64,000 nucleotides of DNA from Nocardia arthritidis NBRC 100137 (lineage in GTDB: Bacteria; Actinomycetota; Actinomycetes; Mycobacteriales; Mycobacteriaceae). The position numbers and the translations under genes are program-made. The notes under the pieces are model-generated. The model had not been told where the DNA came from. It was given only the letters and a program-made list of their open reading frames with translations, and did no database searches. Location of the stretch: contig NZ_BDBB01000023.1 of the NCBI RefSeq assembly GCF_001612765.1, positions 1 through 64,000 of the forward strand, in the 5' to 3' direction. Below, piece after piece: positions 16,801 to 28,800 of the stretch. Each line of letters starts with the position of its first letter. Positions within the stretch are counted from its first letter, which is position 1.

Positions 16801-19800
16801 CGCGTGCGCCCCGAGCTGATGGCGCAGTGCGGCGATCGCCCGCGCCGCGTGCTTCCTCTCCTGTCGGGTGGTGTGTGGATCGGCTGGAAGCGTGGATCCT
16901 TCCTCGCCTTTGTCGGTGCCGAAGGCCCCGCGGGTGTTGGAAGCTGTTTCGGCTGGGGCGGTCTCGCCGTGGAACTGGGGCGTGCTGCCATCGAGGTCGA
17001 TCGCGACGGGGTCTGTGCGGTTGTCGCCTGCCGAGTGGTTCGTCTGTACGGACCGACTCGGTTCCGGGGCCGACCGGCTGCTGGATTCTATTGCGGAGAT
17101 CGCGAGTGTGCGTGCAGCACTCACTATCTCGGCGGCCTCGATCCCGTGATCGGTGGGTTGTGCCTGTCCCGGAGCCGGAGTCTCGGGTCCGCGCCGAAAC
17201 AGATCAATGAGGCGTCGGTGGCTGTCCGTGAGGCTGTCCAACGCAGCCCGGACATCCGACGTACGAGCGCGGGCCAGTTCTTCGATGGCCGGGTCCCCCG
17301 CCACGACGGTCCCGGCACGGATCAGGAAATCCTGGAAATCTCGCCAGAACTCGGCGATCTCGCCGTCGACGGACACGGGCCGTTTCGAATGCTGCGGTGC
17401 GTCGCCGGCAGCGTGCTCGCGCATCCTTTCCAGTCGCGCGAGCACCCGTCGATGCCCGTCCACGGACCCGTAGACCATGAACAACGCCCGCAATGCGCTG
17501 ACGGCGCGTATGTGCTCATCGAGTTCTGATCGGCTCCGGTCGATGGCCGCCCATTCGTACGGGTCGGCTTCGTTGTGGCGGTCGACACCGGTGACGTAAC
17601 GCTGCGAGATCGGGCTCGTACTCGGGTCGAGGGGCATCTCCAAGGCGAACGCGTGGTCATGGCCGTAGTAGTGGTGACCGTCGTGCAGAAGGTTGTCCAT
17701 TCTGTCCCAGTTGTCGACGACCACATCGAGGAAACCCAGCTCGCGTGTGTCCGGATGGTTCCGCAACATCTCCAGAGTGGCAGCATCCAGGGTGGCGACG
17801 TTCGCAACGGCATCGCCTGGTAGCCATGGCATCAGCACGGTATCTTCGCGATCGTATGTGGGGATCACCGGCGGTACGGGTGCCCCGAGCAGATAGCCGA
17901 CAGCCGACACCAGGATCTCGGCGGCGCGCCACTCGGGCAACAGCATGCTCTTCTCGATCACCTGGAAGCCGTTGGGATAGGTGAGCAGTTCCGTGAGGCT
18001 GTTCTGGCTGTCGAAATGGTCGGGCCTCGTTCGGACGGGCGACCCGGAGCGTTGGGCTTCGTCGAGCCGCACGACGAATTCGACAGCGGACATCCGGGAA
18101 CCGGGCGCGGGTGGGGTAGTGGTTTCGGCCGGCAGCGGTGCCTCGGGCGGATCGTCGTGTGTGGAGTTGGGAACCCAATCACCTGCTTGCTGGGCTGCGG
18201 TGGTGAAGCCGGCGGTGGCATCGGCATCGGCATCGTCGTCGGGGTCGAGGTTGATCGCGACGGGGCCGGCGCCGTCGCGCGGTGTCGTTCCCGTGTCGGT
18301 GGCGGTTGCGTGAGGCTTGCGTAGTTCGAACCATACGGCTTGGTGCCAGCCGTGCTCATGGCGTTTGAACAGCTCGACGCCGGAGCGTATCGGCGTCGGA
18401 TCATCCGCTGCCACAGCCCGTCCGGGGAGGACAGCGAGACCGGAGCGGGTCGGGATCCCACCTCGCGCGTTCCGCGGCGCCGAGGCGGCGTGCGTGTCGA
18501 GCAGCGTCACGCGCAGCCGGTCGTCGGTTGTCTCCGCCACCAGGTGGACTCTGCCGTGGCGGTGTTCGGCGGCGTCGGTCACCAGGGCCGTGAGTTCGGC
18601 GCACGCGAGGTTCACTTGTTCGGTTGACCAGCCGTCGAGCTGTTCGGCCAGCCAGGACGCGGCTTCCGACGCCGCGTTCGGGCTGTATCGGCCCTCCGGC
18701 TCAGCACGAATGATTCGCTCGGACCGTTGGGCAGACTCCGCCACTGTCGCGGGCCGGGTGGCCGCGACGGAAATATCTTCGGTCGGAGCCGTTTCGCTGC
18801 CCATCGCCCAGGACGCGCCGGAATCGGTGAGCCAGGAGGTGAACTTGTCGTGCAGGACCGACCACGCGGCCGCTGCTCGCGCTTGATCCTGTCCGAGCCG
18901 GACGGCGGTGTAATGCGCTGTGACAGAGTCACCGTCGGTACGCAAAGTGATCGTGCCCTCGGCAGGTTCACTTCGGACCGCGTTGACCCGGATGGTGAAC
19001 GACTGGCCCTCGGCGGTCGCTTCCCAGGCGACGAGGTCGTTCCAGAAGACAATGCGGTTATTTGCGCCGTCGTCGGCGGACGAGTAGCCGGACAGCAGCT
19101 TGTATGCGTCGCCTTCGTGGCTGAGTATCTGTCCGACAGGCATCTCGGCTGCCGCGCCTCGCCACATCAGGCCCTGGTGCTCGGAACCGAACTGTGTGTC
19201 GAATTCACACACGCTGCGATCGGCTCCGCTGCTCTCCAAGGCGTCGAGGACCTGCGCGGGGTTCATCGGATCCCCGTTCCATTCCTCGAAACCTTGGCTG
19301 AACGCATCGAGACCCTTCACTCGGCCGCTGACCCGCCACCATCCGAAGCCGCTGATCTCATCCAGCGATACGCCCTGCGCGAGGAGTGCGCTGAGCAGAT
19401 CCTCGTGCGACGCGTCGGCGGTTACGAACTTTCCGTTGGCGAGCAGGATGAAAGGGTCGCCGATTTCGGGGTCGCTGGTGTGAAAAGGCTTGTCGGGCCC
19501 CGTCCCGGGCACCATGAACCATCCGCGCGAATCCACCTCAGGCCACACCAGTTCGATGTCGTCGGCAGGCTCGACCAGGGATTCCGGCAGTGGCACCGTG
19601 TCGTAGGTGGTCCGGCTCGGCCCTGAGGACGAGGCTGTCGTTCGCTCGGACTGATCGCTATCGCCGAGGTCGATGGCGACGGGGTCGATGCGGTTACCTG
19701 ATGATGTCGGCTTTGCGGGTTCGTGCGGGGTGCTCTGCGGCTGGGGCGCTGTGCCCCCGCCCCCATCCGGCCCGTCACGCAGCGATCGGTCGACGATTGC

Positions 19801-22800
19801 CAGTACCTGCTCGTCGGTTGCGGGGAGCGGCGCGTCCGACAGCAGCGTGGCCAGCAGTCGCTTGCAGGCGAGGGCATCGTGCTGTTCTCCCGGCACGAAC
19901 GGCGCGGGCTTTCCACCCATCCGGCGGTAGCGCTCTCGCGCACCGGCGAGACCGAGCAGCGCCACCGGATCCGCTGTACCCGCGGACTGTTCGACCTGGG
20001 CTTCGAGCAGTCGGTACCGCAGGCTTCCCGCCTTGACCGTGTCCACCCAGTCGTCCCGCATGGTGAGGAGATCTTCCTCGAACTCCGGAATTGCGCTGGC
20101 GGGCTTCCCTTGCTTTTCGAGCGCCCAATTCAGCAGGATCCTGGACAGTCGGCCGTGATAGTCGCCCTTCCCGTGATGCCCGGAAATGCTCCACAGCTCC
20201 AGGTCTGCGGCTACTTCGTAGGGATCCTTGTCGGGATTACTCATCACGGCGTTGAACCACTCGCACATCGCTGCTACGTCCGCGGCCGTCCCGTCCGGGC
20301 TGCCGAAATTCGGGTACAGGATGACCCCGTATTCTCGGGTCTGGAATGTGGGCAGGTATCCCCGCAATGGATCGTCATTGATGGCCGCGATCTCCGCCTC
20401 GGTCAACGGCGCATCCAGGACTCGCGCCCGGCGTGCTCCTGGTTTACCCTCGTCTGCCGGATATAACACGACACCGTACGGGCCGGATTCGAACGGCCCG
20501 GGCACATAGGTGAGAAGACGGTTGGCACGGATTGCCGCACGCTCGTATTCGGATGCCGGCCATTGCAACGAGCCCCAGTTCCTGTGCTTCGAAAAACCGA
20601 ATTTTCCTGCCGACTCCGGATCCTTCCGATGCCCGAGCAGCTCATGCAATTTCAGGATGAACTCCACGCTCAGCTCATCGCCGAGATGCTGCTTGGCGTA
20701 GTGGCGAGCTTCCAGCCAGCTCAGCCACTCCTTACGTCCGAAGAGCAACTCGGGCCGAGCCACACCCGCCGCGATGGCTACATTCCGGAATTTGTCCTCC
20801 ATATACAACGTCAGCTCGAGTGTGCGCTCGGCATCGGTCTCGATGCCGAGCGCACGCTCCAGCTCACGTATTTCGGCGTCGAGCGCCGCGTCTTCTTCGG
20901 AAATCGCGGGCGGTGCGGTCGCGTCGGGGGTCTTGCCCTGCTCGGCCGCCTGACTCTGCGCTGTCTTCTGCGGAGCCTGCAGCCAAGCCCGCGAACCGGG
21001 CGGCAGCATCTCGGACAAGCTCGCCATGGCGCGGCGCTGGGCCATGGTGACGGCCCCGCGGCTCTTGCCCAGAAGGCCGGCCACCGCAGCGGTCGTATGT
21101 CCCTCGACGAGTTTCTGGCGCAGGCATTCTCGCTGCAGATCGGGAAGTCTGTCGACACGCCGGGCCAACGCTCGCCGGTTATCTCCTACAGCGGCCCTGA
21201 CCTCGATCGGCAGCCAGTCGGCACGCTCCAGGGCGGCGACGATCTCGGTTGCCGTCCTGCTCGCCCCAGATCCCTCCGCCGGCTCGGCCGACGGGTCAGG
21301 CGACTCGGCGTTGTCGATCGGTGGTGTGGCTTCGTCGCCGAGGTCGAGGTTGATGGCGACAGGGTCGGGGCCGGGAGTGGTGTCGCGAACATCGCGCTGG
21401 GTGGTGCCGGCATCGGTCGATTGCCGAGCGGCGCCGTGGTCGTCGTGATCTTCGAGGCCGCGAGTACCCGCGACTTCCATCATTTCGATAACCCACTGCC
21501 CCTTCTGCCTGGTCTGGTGCAGGACCTGGAAATGGGAGCCGGGGGCGAACATCACTTCGTCTTCGCCCGAGTTCCTCGAGATCTTCGAGATGTCGCGACC
21601 GGTGAACGAGTGGATGACGAACTTCACGTTTCCGCCGAGGGCGTCGGGTCTCTCGCTGGCACTGACGAACGCGGGCTCCGTGATGACCTTCCCGCGCCGG
21701 TACTTCGCCAAGAGCCGGACGAGGGCTCCGGGCGACACGTTGATTTGCCGTTCTACCACGCCGTTGTGGAGAGGAAGTGTGTGCAGCGCGGCAGTGATGC
21801 CTTGGATCAGGTGGTAATACTCGTTGATACGGGCAGGATCGCCGGACCGGAGGGCGGCGTTCATCTCCCAGTAGTAGAGATTGTCGGTGTATGTGCGGAT
21901 CGCGACGTATCCGGGAAGCAACTGCTCGTCCAGACCTGGGTGGTTCCATTTCACCATCTCCGCCTGATCGTAGTAGTCGTCGCCGATTGCGTCGTACACG
22001 TTCCGGAACGCGGCGAGTGGACTCCAGGGCTGCCGAGGTGGCCGAGAATCCAGACGATCGAAGAGAGCGGGAAGTTGCGCGGCGAGTGCGGAATGGACTT
22101 CACCCCGGGCCGCCAGCGCCTCCAGCTCGTCGCGGGTGAGCCATGCGGCATGTTCGGTCTCGACGCCATCGCTGACGACGTCGAATTGTTCGGGTGTATC
22201 GGCGAGCAAGATGGTGTAGGTCCAGTTCTTGGGCCTTCTCCGGGCCGCGCGGACGACCGAGGTATCGATCAGTCGCAGGTTCTGCGCGTCGATTTCGCGC
22301 ACGCCGAGTTCTTCGAAGAGTTCACGGGTGGCACCCTGGGCGGGCGTTTCCTTGGAATTCAACGCGCCGCCTGGAAGCTGCCAGTTGCCCTGGGAATAGC
22401 CCGCCGCCGACTTCGTGACCAAGTACCTGGCGGTCTCGGCGCTGTCGACGTGCCTGATCAATACGCCCGCCGCTCCGAATTCTCCCCAGACCCCGCGGGC
22501 GACTTCCCCATCGCCCGAGACCCCGCGGTCGGGGGCGAGCCGGAACGGGTGTTCGAGGTTGTAGGTGGCTTCTATCCAGTCCAACAAGCGTGGCGGCACC
22601 GGTTCACCGTTGCCGTCGAGGAACAGCGCCCGGGCAGGTGGACCCTGAGCGTCCGCGCGGAACGGAGTCACGCCGTCGCTCGCGCCAGGGTCGATCCGTA
22701 CGACCTTGTTGTCATAGCAATGCAGGACGAACGGCCGCGCATGCTCGCCTCCGCTGTCGACGACCACCGATGCGTCATCCCCGAGTTGCCTGAGTATGGC

Positions 22801-25800
22801 GTCGATGCGGCGCGGGGTGGACGGTTCTGTGAACCTGCCTCCCGACCTGGCTTCGAAGTCCGCCACGGTGATCTCGGTCGAGGCGCTCGACCGATCGGGG
22901 TGCGATATCACCTCCGCTCGATACAGATCGTTGATGATGCGGGCGGCCGATGCGCGGCCGTCATAGGGGATGGACCGAGCCGCGCTGCCCGCGAGTACGC
23001 CCGTGCTGTCGCTGCTCTCCTCCAGGATTCTCGTTACCCGAGCTGCCTGTCTCTGGGCGCTTCCGCCATAGAGCGCCGCGTGGACCTGCGCGTGCAGCAG
23101 GTCGGTCGCGGCGCCGTCCAAGCGGCGGAACTGGTCTTCGGCGACCATGTGTCTCTCGATGTCGCCGATCAGTTCTTTGCCGCGGGGGCCGGTGCGCAGG
23201 GCGTAGGCGTCGTCGAACGGATGGGTGGTTGCGATCTCGCGCAGCAATGCGCTGTCACTCCTCCCGGGGGACAATTTCAGCAGATGAGCTGCGAGATCAC
23301 GTTTTTCGCGCAGCCTGACGAGCTCTGCTTCCGCGAGTCGTCTGGTATGCGCCAAGCCCGTTTCCCTCGTGGTCGTCGTCTCGTCCGGATCGCCGAGATC
23401 GATCGCTACGGGGTCGATGCCCCCAGGCCGGCGCGCTGATTTATCAGCTTGGGGTGTCTGATCTGTGGTCTCGGTCGGCGCAGCGAGATTGCGCGAGGCG
23501 GCCGCGGTGGTGCTGTCGGCATGGCGGGCGCGGATCGCCGCTTCCAGCTCGTTGCGCCCCTCGATGCCGAATTTGGCGTAGATCGATTTGACGTACTTCT
23601 GCACCGCCCACGGCGTTACTTCGAGTTCCGTCGCGACTTCTTTGTAGTCCTTGCCTTCCACAAGTCGCGTGAACACCCGGAACTCTTGTCGGGTCGTCCC
23701 GACTCGGGCGAGTTCGAGCGACCCGGCCACGTTCTGGTATGCGATGCGCACGTTCTCAGGTACGTCATGCTCGACGATGTGTCCCATCGCCGGTGTCTCG
23801 ATGAGTCCCCGCACCTGGTTCGAGATCGCGGACACGAGTTCCGGTCTGGTGATGTGCGGTAGGCCGTAGCGAAGAAGATCGGCCGACGATACGGGCCCGG
23901 TGACTATGCCGATGTGCTCAGTTTCTCCGGGTCTGGAAGCATCCGGGAACTCATCCCGGACTTTCGGGTCGAGGCGCAGGTAGTCCCAGATTTCCGTCAG
24001 ATCCGACACCATCCGTTCGGTGTCGATTCCCAGGTCCCGCAGCTCCTGGATCCATTCGTCGAACGAATCGGCGGTCGCGGTGGTCGGCGGCGCCTGCAGA
24101 CCCGACCGAGCGTGTGGCACGACCTCTCTCCGGGCGCTGCCTGCGTTCCGCGCGGTCTGCCACGGTGTCCGTGCCGGCTGCCGTTTCGTTTCACTCGGCT
24201 CGGCATGCGGCAGGCGGTCGGACAGCTGCCCGGGGCCGAACTGCTCGATGATCGTGCGATACATCGACTCCGCGTCGTCGCCCATTCGAACCCCCGCCAT
24301 CTCGAAGCCCCGCCCGATTTCGTACACCGTGTGCTCGTGGGGAAGCATGAAGGCGATCAACGCCGCAATGAAATCGTGCCGGGAGACGCCGGGCGGGCGC
24401 AGCCAGTCGAAGCGGGCGAGCATCCGGGTGGCGGTGCCGGAAATGCCGGCGTTCGAGGGAATTTCCTGTTCGGCCAGCCTGCGGATGTCGTCGTTGCTGT
24501 CGTCGGGGTCGACGTAGACGTAACCCGGTCGCCACGGGAGCTGAATGACCCGTTCGGAGTGGTCGAGGGCGAAGGCTTCCTCGGGACCGACGGTGCCCTC
24601 ATCGTGGTAGACGCTGATCGATACGATGCGGCAACCATTTTCGTCGGCAATTCGCCGTCCGCGTGGGTCGAGCATGTAGGTGGGCGCGACATAGGCGACA
24701 GAGTCGTCGTGTTCTCGCAGCTGGGCTTCCAATCGGGAGGTATCGACGCGCCCGTCGTCGAGGCGGGGAATTGCCCCGCTGCCCCCGAGGTCGAGTTTGC
24801 TGATCCGCAGCACTCTCCGCTCCGGCAGTGCGGCGAATTCGCGCAACGACAGCGGCATGCCCAGCGCGGCGGCATCCCGGGAAGTGGGAATGAGATGTGG
24901 CGCGTCCGAGGTTCGTTCGGGGAATGCCGCCTTTCGCCGCTCGTACTCCGCGTAGGCCCGATCGGCCGCGTCGTCGTGCCTGCGCACGTACTCGACCGGG
25001 TTGAGGTCTTTCCAGGTGACCGGTTCTCCGGGCTGCTTGTCCCCGAGAACGGCCGCGCGAACCGCCTCCAGCGCGTCGAAGTCCAGCCCCAGTTCGCGCG
25101 CTTTGCTCCGTCGCCACTCCTGCGTCTGATTCATGTACCGGGCGATGCCCTGGTCCAACGTCAGACCCACCGCTGCTTCCCCCAGTTCGGCATTGCGGAT
25201 CATGGCGTTGAGCATGGCCGACAACAGTTCGCGCAGGTTTCCGTCGCGCTTCAGCTCGTCCATCGGCACCGACGGCAGCACCATGCCGCCCCACCGCGGC
25301 CTCGCGGACGCGTCGAAAACCGCTCGGATCCGCTCGTCTCTCTCCGTCGCGGACATGCCCTCGAGCACGTCCTGGAACAGGACCCTGATCACCGTCTCCA
25401 GCCGGTCCAGCACCGCCACCGCCGCAGCCTTGACTTCCGGCCGACCGTAGAGGTACCGGGCCAGCTCCGCCTCCTGGACTCGACGCAGCAGAGGACCGGG
25501 CCGTGAAGCGCTCACATTGAGCGCTGCGGTTCCCGGCGGTGCCTCGCTCCGCGCGGGTCGAGCCCACGGGGTGGCTCCGGGCGTCTCGGTGCCCTGCGCT
25601 GGTTGCTCCGCCGGTGCGTCAGGTTCGTCGGGGTCGCCGAGATCGATGGCGACGGTGTCCGGTCTGCGGGGTTTGCTCGGCGTGGTGTCTTCGCTCGCAG
25701 GGGCGTCGAAGGCTCCCAGCCGCAGGGCTTTCATCAGTATCGGCGTTCGCTTCGTCTCGCCGAGTACGGCGCCGATCCGGGCTCGGCGGCGCTTGACGGT

Positions 25801-28800
25801 GAGCGTGGCCACGCCCAGCACCTCGGCGATGGCCTGATCCGTGAGGCCGTCGGCCATCAACTGGAGGAGTTGTCGTTGCTCGCGGGACAGTTGGACGGTA
25901 CCGGCCGCTGGTGCCGCTGGTCGGTCCCCGTCGTGGATGAATCCCTGCCGTTTGGCCGCCAGGACCGTCCGGATGGGGCCGGCGGTACCGAACTTCTTGG
26001 CCGCGTTCCTCTGGTAGTTCGTGACCGCCGTCGTGTCGACATCCAGCCGTCGCCCGATCTCCGCATAGGTCAAACCCTGGTAGATCAGGTTGAGCACCTC
26101 GAGTTCCCTGCTGGTGAGCCAGGGCGAGGACGTCGTCGCGGTGCGGCTGCTGGGTCGGTCGATCCGAGGTGCGCTGCTTGCGGCCCGAACCGGTAGCTGG
26201 GCAGAGAAGTTCGCCGCGGTCGCCACCGCTGTGGCCAATTGGCGCGCTGCGACCCAGAGCGCATCACGATCGGATTCGGTGCCGTAGGGCGCGGTAGGTG
26301 ATGTGCCCGGACCCGTGGGCCAGAAGGCGCGGATCAAACGGTCACGCCGGTGGCTCGGCAATCCCTCCAGAATACGCCGCACATCCGCGGTTCGGGCTTC
26401 GGCCAGCAGCCGGACCAGTGGATCGGTTTGCTCGAGTTGTGCGCATTCGGAAACGAACTCCCGGATCCTCTGCCAGGGTCCCGCGATACGGCGATGATTC
26501 CAGATGATCTCTCGCGCAATGTTGTTCAACCACAACTCGATACTTCGGCTACCGAGCTGCCCGAGGCGTGCGATCGCCGTCGCGCACACCTCGTCGGCAA
26601 TGTGGTGCGCCGCCTGCTGCCCGAAATTCTCTGCGAGGCGCGGTATCTCGGGCGCGAACCGTTGCCTGAGCAGTGCGATCGCGAGCTCCGGTCGTCCGCT
26701 CGCGACATGCTGCTCGAGGACCTGCCGCAGCCGCACTGCGCTGTCCCACGGGGTGCCGACTCGGCCGGCGGTGTTCGTCTCGTTGGTCGTGCCGTGCTGT
26801 GGGCCCGGCTGTGCCCCGGAGCGATCCGGCGAGTTCCGCGGCGGGGTGGTTTCGGGTTGTCGTGACCCGACCGGCGTGGTATCGGCTTCGTCCGGATCGA
26901 AGTCGATCGCGACGGGGTCGGCGCCACGATCGGCCGGGGTCGCGGGCCCGTCGTGGTCCGTCGCCGTAGTCGCGGGGGTGTCGATGTTCGTGGCCGACAG
27001 GAATCCCGCCGCGGCGGTGACGTCGTCGGCTGTGCCCTCTTCGATGCCTGCCCGTACCAGTGCGCGGGTGACGGCGCCGAGATCGCCCGGGGCCTCGGCG
27101 AGCGACCGCCGGACGATGGCCGCGACGGGTTCGGGGTCGTCGGGGCTGATCGGTTCCCACACACCGTCCGTCAGCGCCAGGACGACACCGTCGCCGCGTA
27201 TGTCTCGGGCCTTCTCGCGCGGCTTCAGCCCTTCCAGAGACCGGCCGAGGTTGTGGGTGAGACCGGGGCCGCCGATCGATGAGTGTTCGGCCTCTTCACG
27301 AGTGGTGTCCTCGAAGACGTCCAGCACATCCTGGACCTTCGAGTCGTCCCTGGTCAGCTGTATCGGCGGGCCGCCGTCCAGCGGAATCCAGTACGCCCGG
27401 CTGTCGCCCACCCAGTCGACGGTGAGCCGTCCCGACTCCATCAACGCGACCACGATCGTGGTGGCGGGCGGCTTGTCCGCGGGAGACTCCGGGGGCAAGG
27501 CGAGTACCGCCTCCTGGGCGGCGGCCACGGCACCCTCGACTACGGCCACCGGATCGATCCGGCCGTCGCGGTCGGCCTGCCGCAGCGCCGCCACCACGAA
27601 ATCGTGGGCGGCTGCCTTGGCGGCCGCGGAGGCGCGGTGACCGCCCTTCGGCCGGGAGAGACCGTCGTTCACGATCAGCGCGGTGGCCTCTTCGCCACCG
27701 ACATTCACTCGGACCAGGGCGAAGGCGTCCTCGTTGTGCGCGTGCCTGCCCCGATCGCTCGCTGCCGCGACCGCACCCAGATCCTCCACCGTCAGGTTCG
27801 CTTCGACATAGCGCCGCGGTGCGGTTTCATCGGAGCCGCGCGGCGGCGCGACATGATGTCCCCGTGGGTGTTCCGATCCGGGCTGCGCTGCGCGGTCCTC
27901 GGGGGTTCGATCGGACGACGCCGACTCGCCGGAACCGGGCTCGGTGAGATCGTGTTGCCGGGGCTGGGTCTGGGCGATGAAGTCGGGTTGTCCGGCCGCG
28001 CCGGGCCAGACGACGGGTGCGCCGGGGTGCGCCGCCGTGGGAGTGGCCGTCGCGCGATACTGCGGTTCGCCCAGCATCTGCGCGATATCGCGGACCGCGC
28101 GGTCGGCCGTGCCGTAGTTCTCGGCGGCTTGCGCGAGTCGTCGTTCTCGATCGGTCGCACGGGCCAGGGCGGCGGCCACAGTGTCGCGAATCTCGGTCGC
28201 CGCCAGCAGCTCTGAGATCGCGCGGAAGTGGTCGAGCAGGAACGAGAGGCGCTCCTGGCCTATCCGTGTCGTATCCCATTGCTCCGCGAAGGTCAGCAGT
28301 TCCTCCAGCCACTGCGACATATCTCGCAGCGCGTCATAGCGTCGCGTGGCCTCGGCGAGCTGTCGGCGGTCGGTGGTGTTCACGGCATCGACCGCTGCCC
28401 CCGCGGCCACCATCTCCCCGAAGATCGTTTCGGCCACGTCGCGCAGCCGTTCGGTCTCTCCCGGCCGGAGGTGGTCCGCGGGCCGGGTCACGATCGGCGT
28501 GTCTGTTCGGGGGCGGGTCTGTGCCCAGACCTCCGCGACGGTGGCGAGAGCCGATGCGAGCCGGATCTCCGCGGCGTCCTGCCTGGCCCGGAGAACGGCC
28601 GGCGTCCCTTCCCGCCGCCCCTGCTCGTAGGCGGCGTTTGCTTCGGCGGCCTCGTCCGCGCCGGCCAACCATACCGACATCTGGTGCGCGAACTGCTCCA
28701 GCAACCGCAGCCGTCCCGCCGGTACCCGCGCATCCGGCCGGTGCCGCGCGGCCACCAGCTCATCGATCAGAGCGGGTGCGCGATTCAGCACCGGATCGTT

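Noticed and set aside
20563..23439. Plus-strand open frame of 958 codons
   Set aside because: Antisense to the Fic/ART/Nudix part of the giant gene, with low-complexity Arg/Gly-rich translation.
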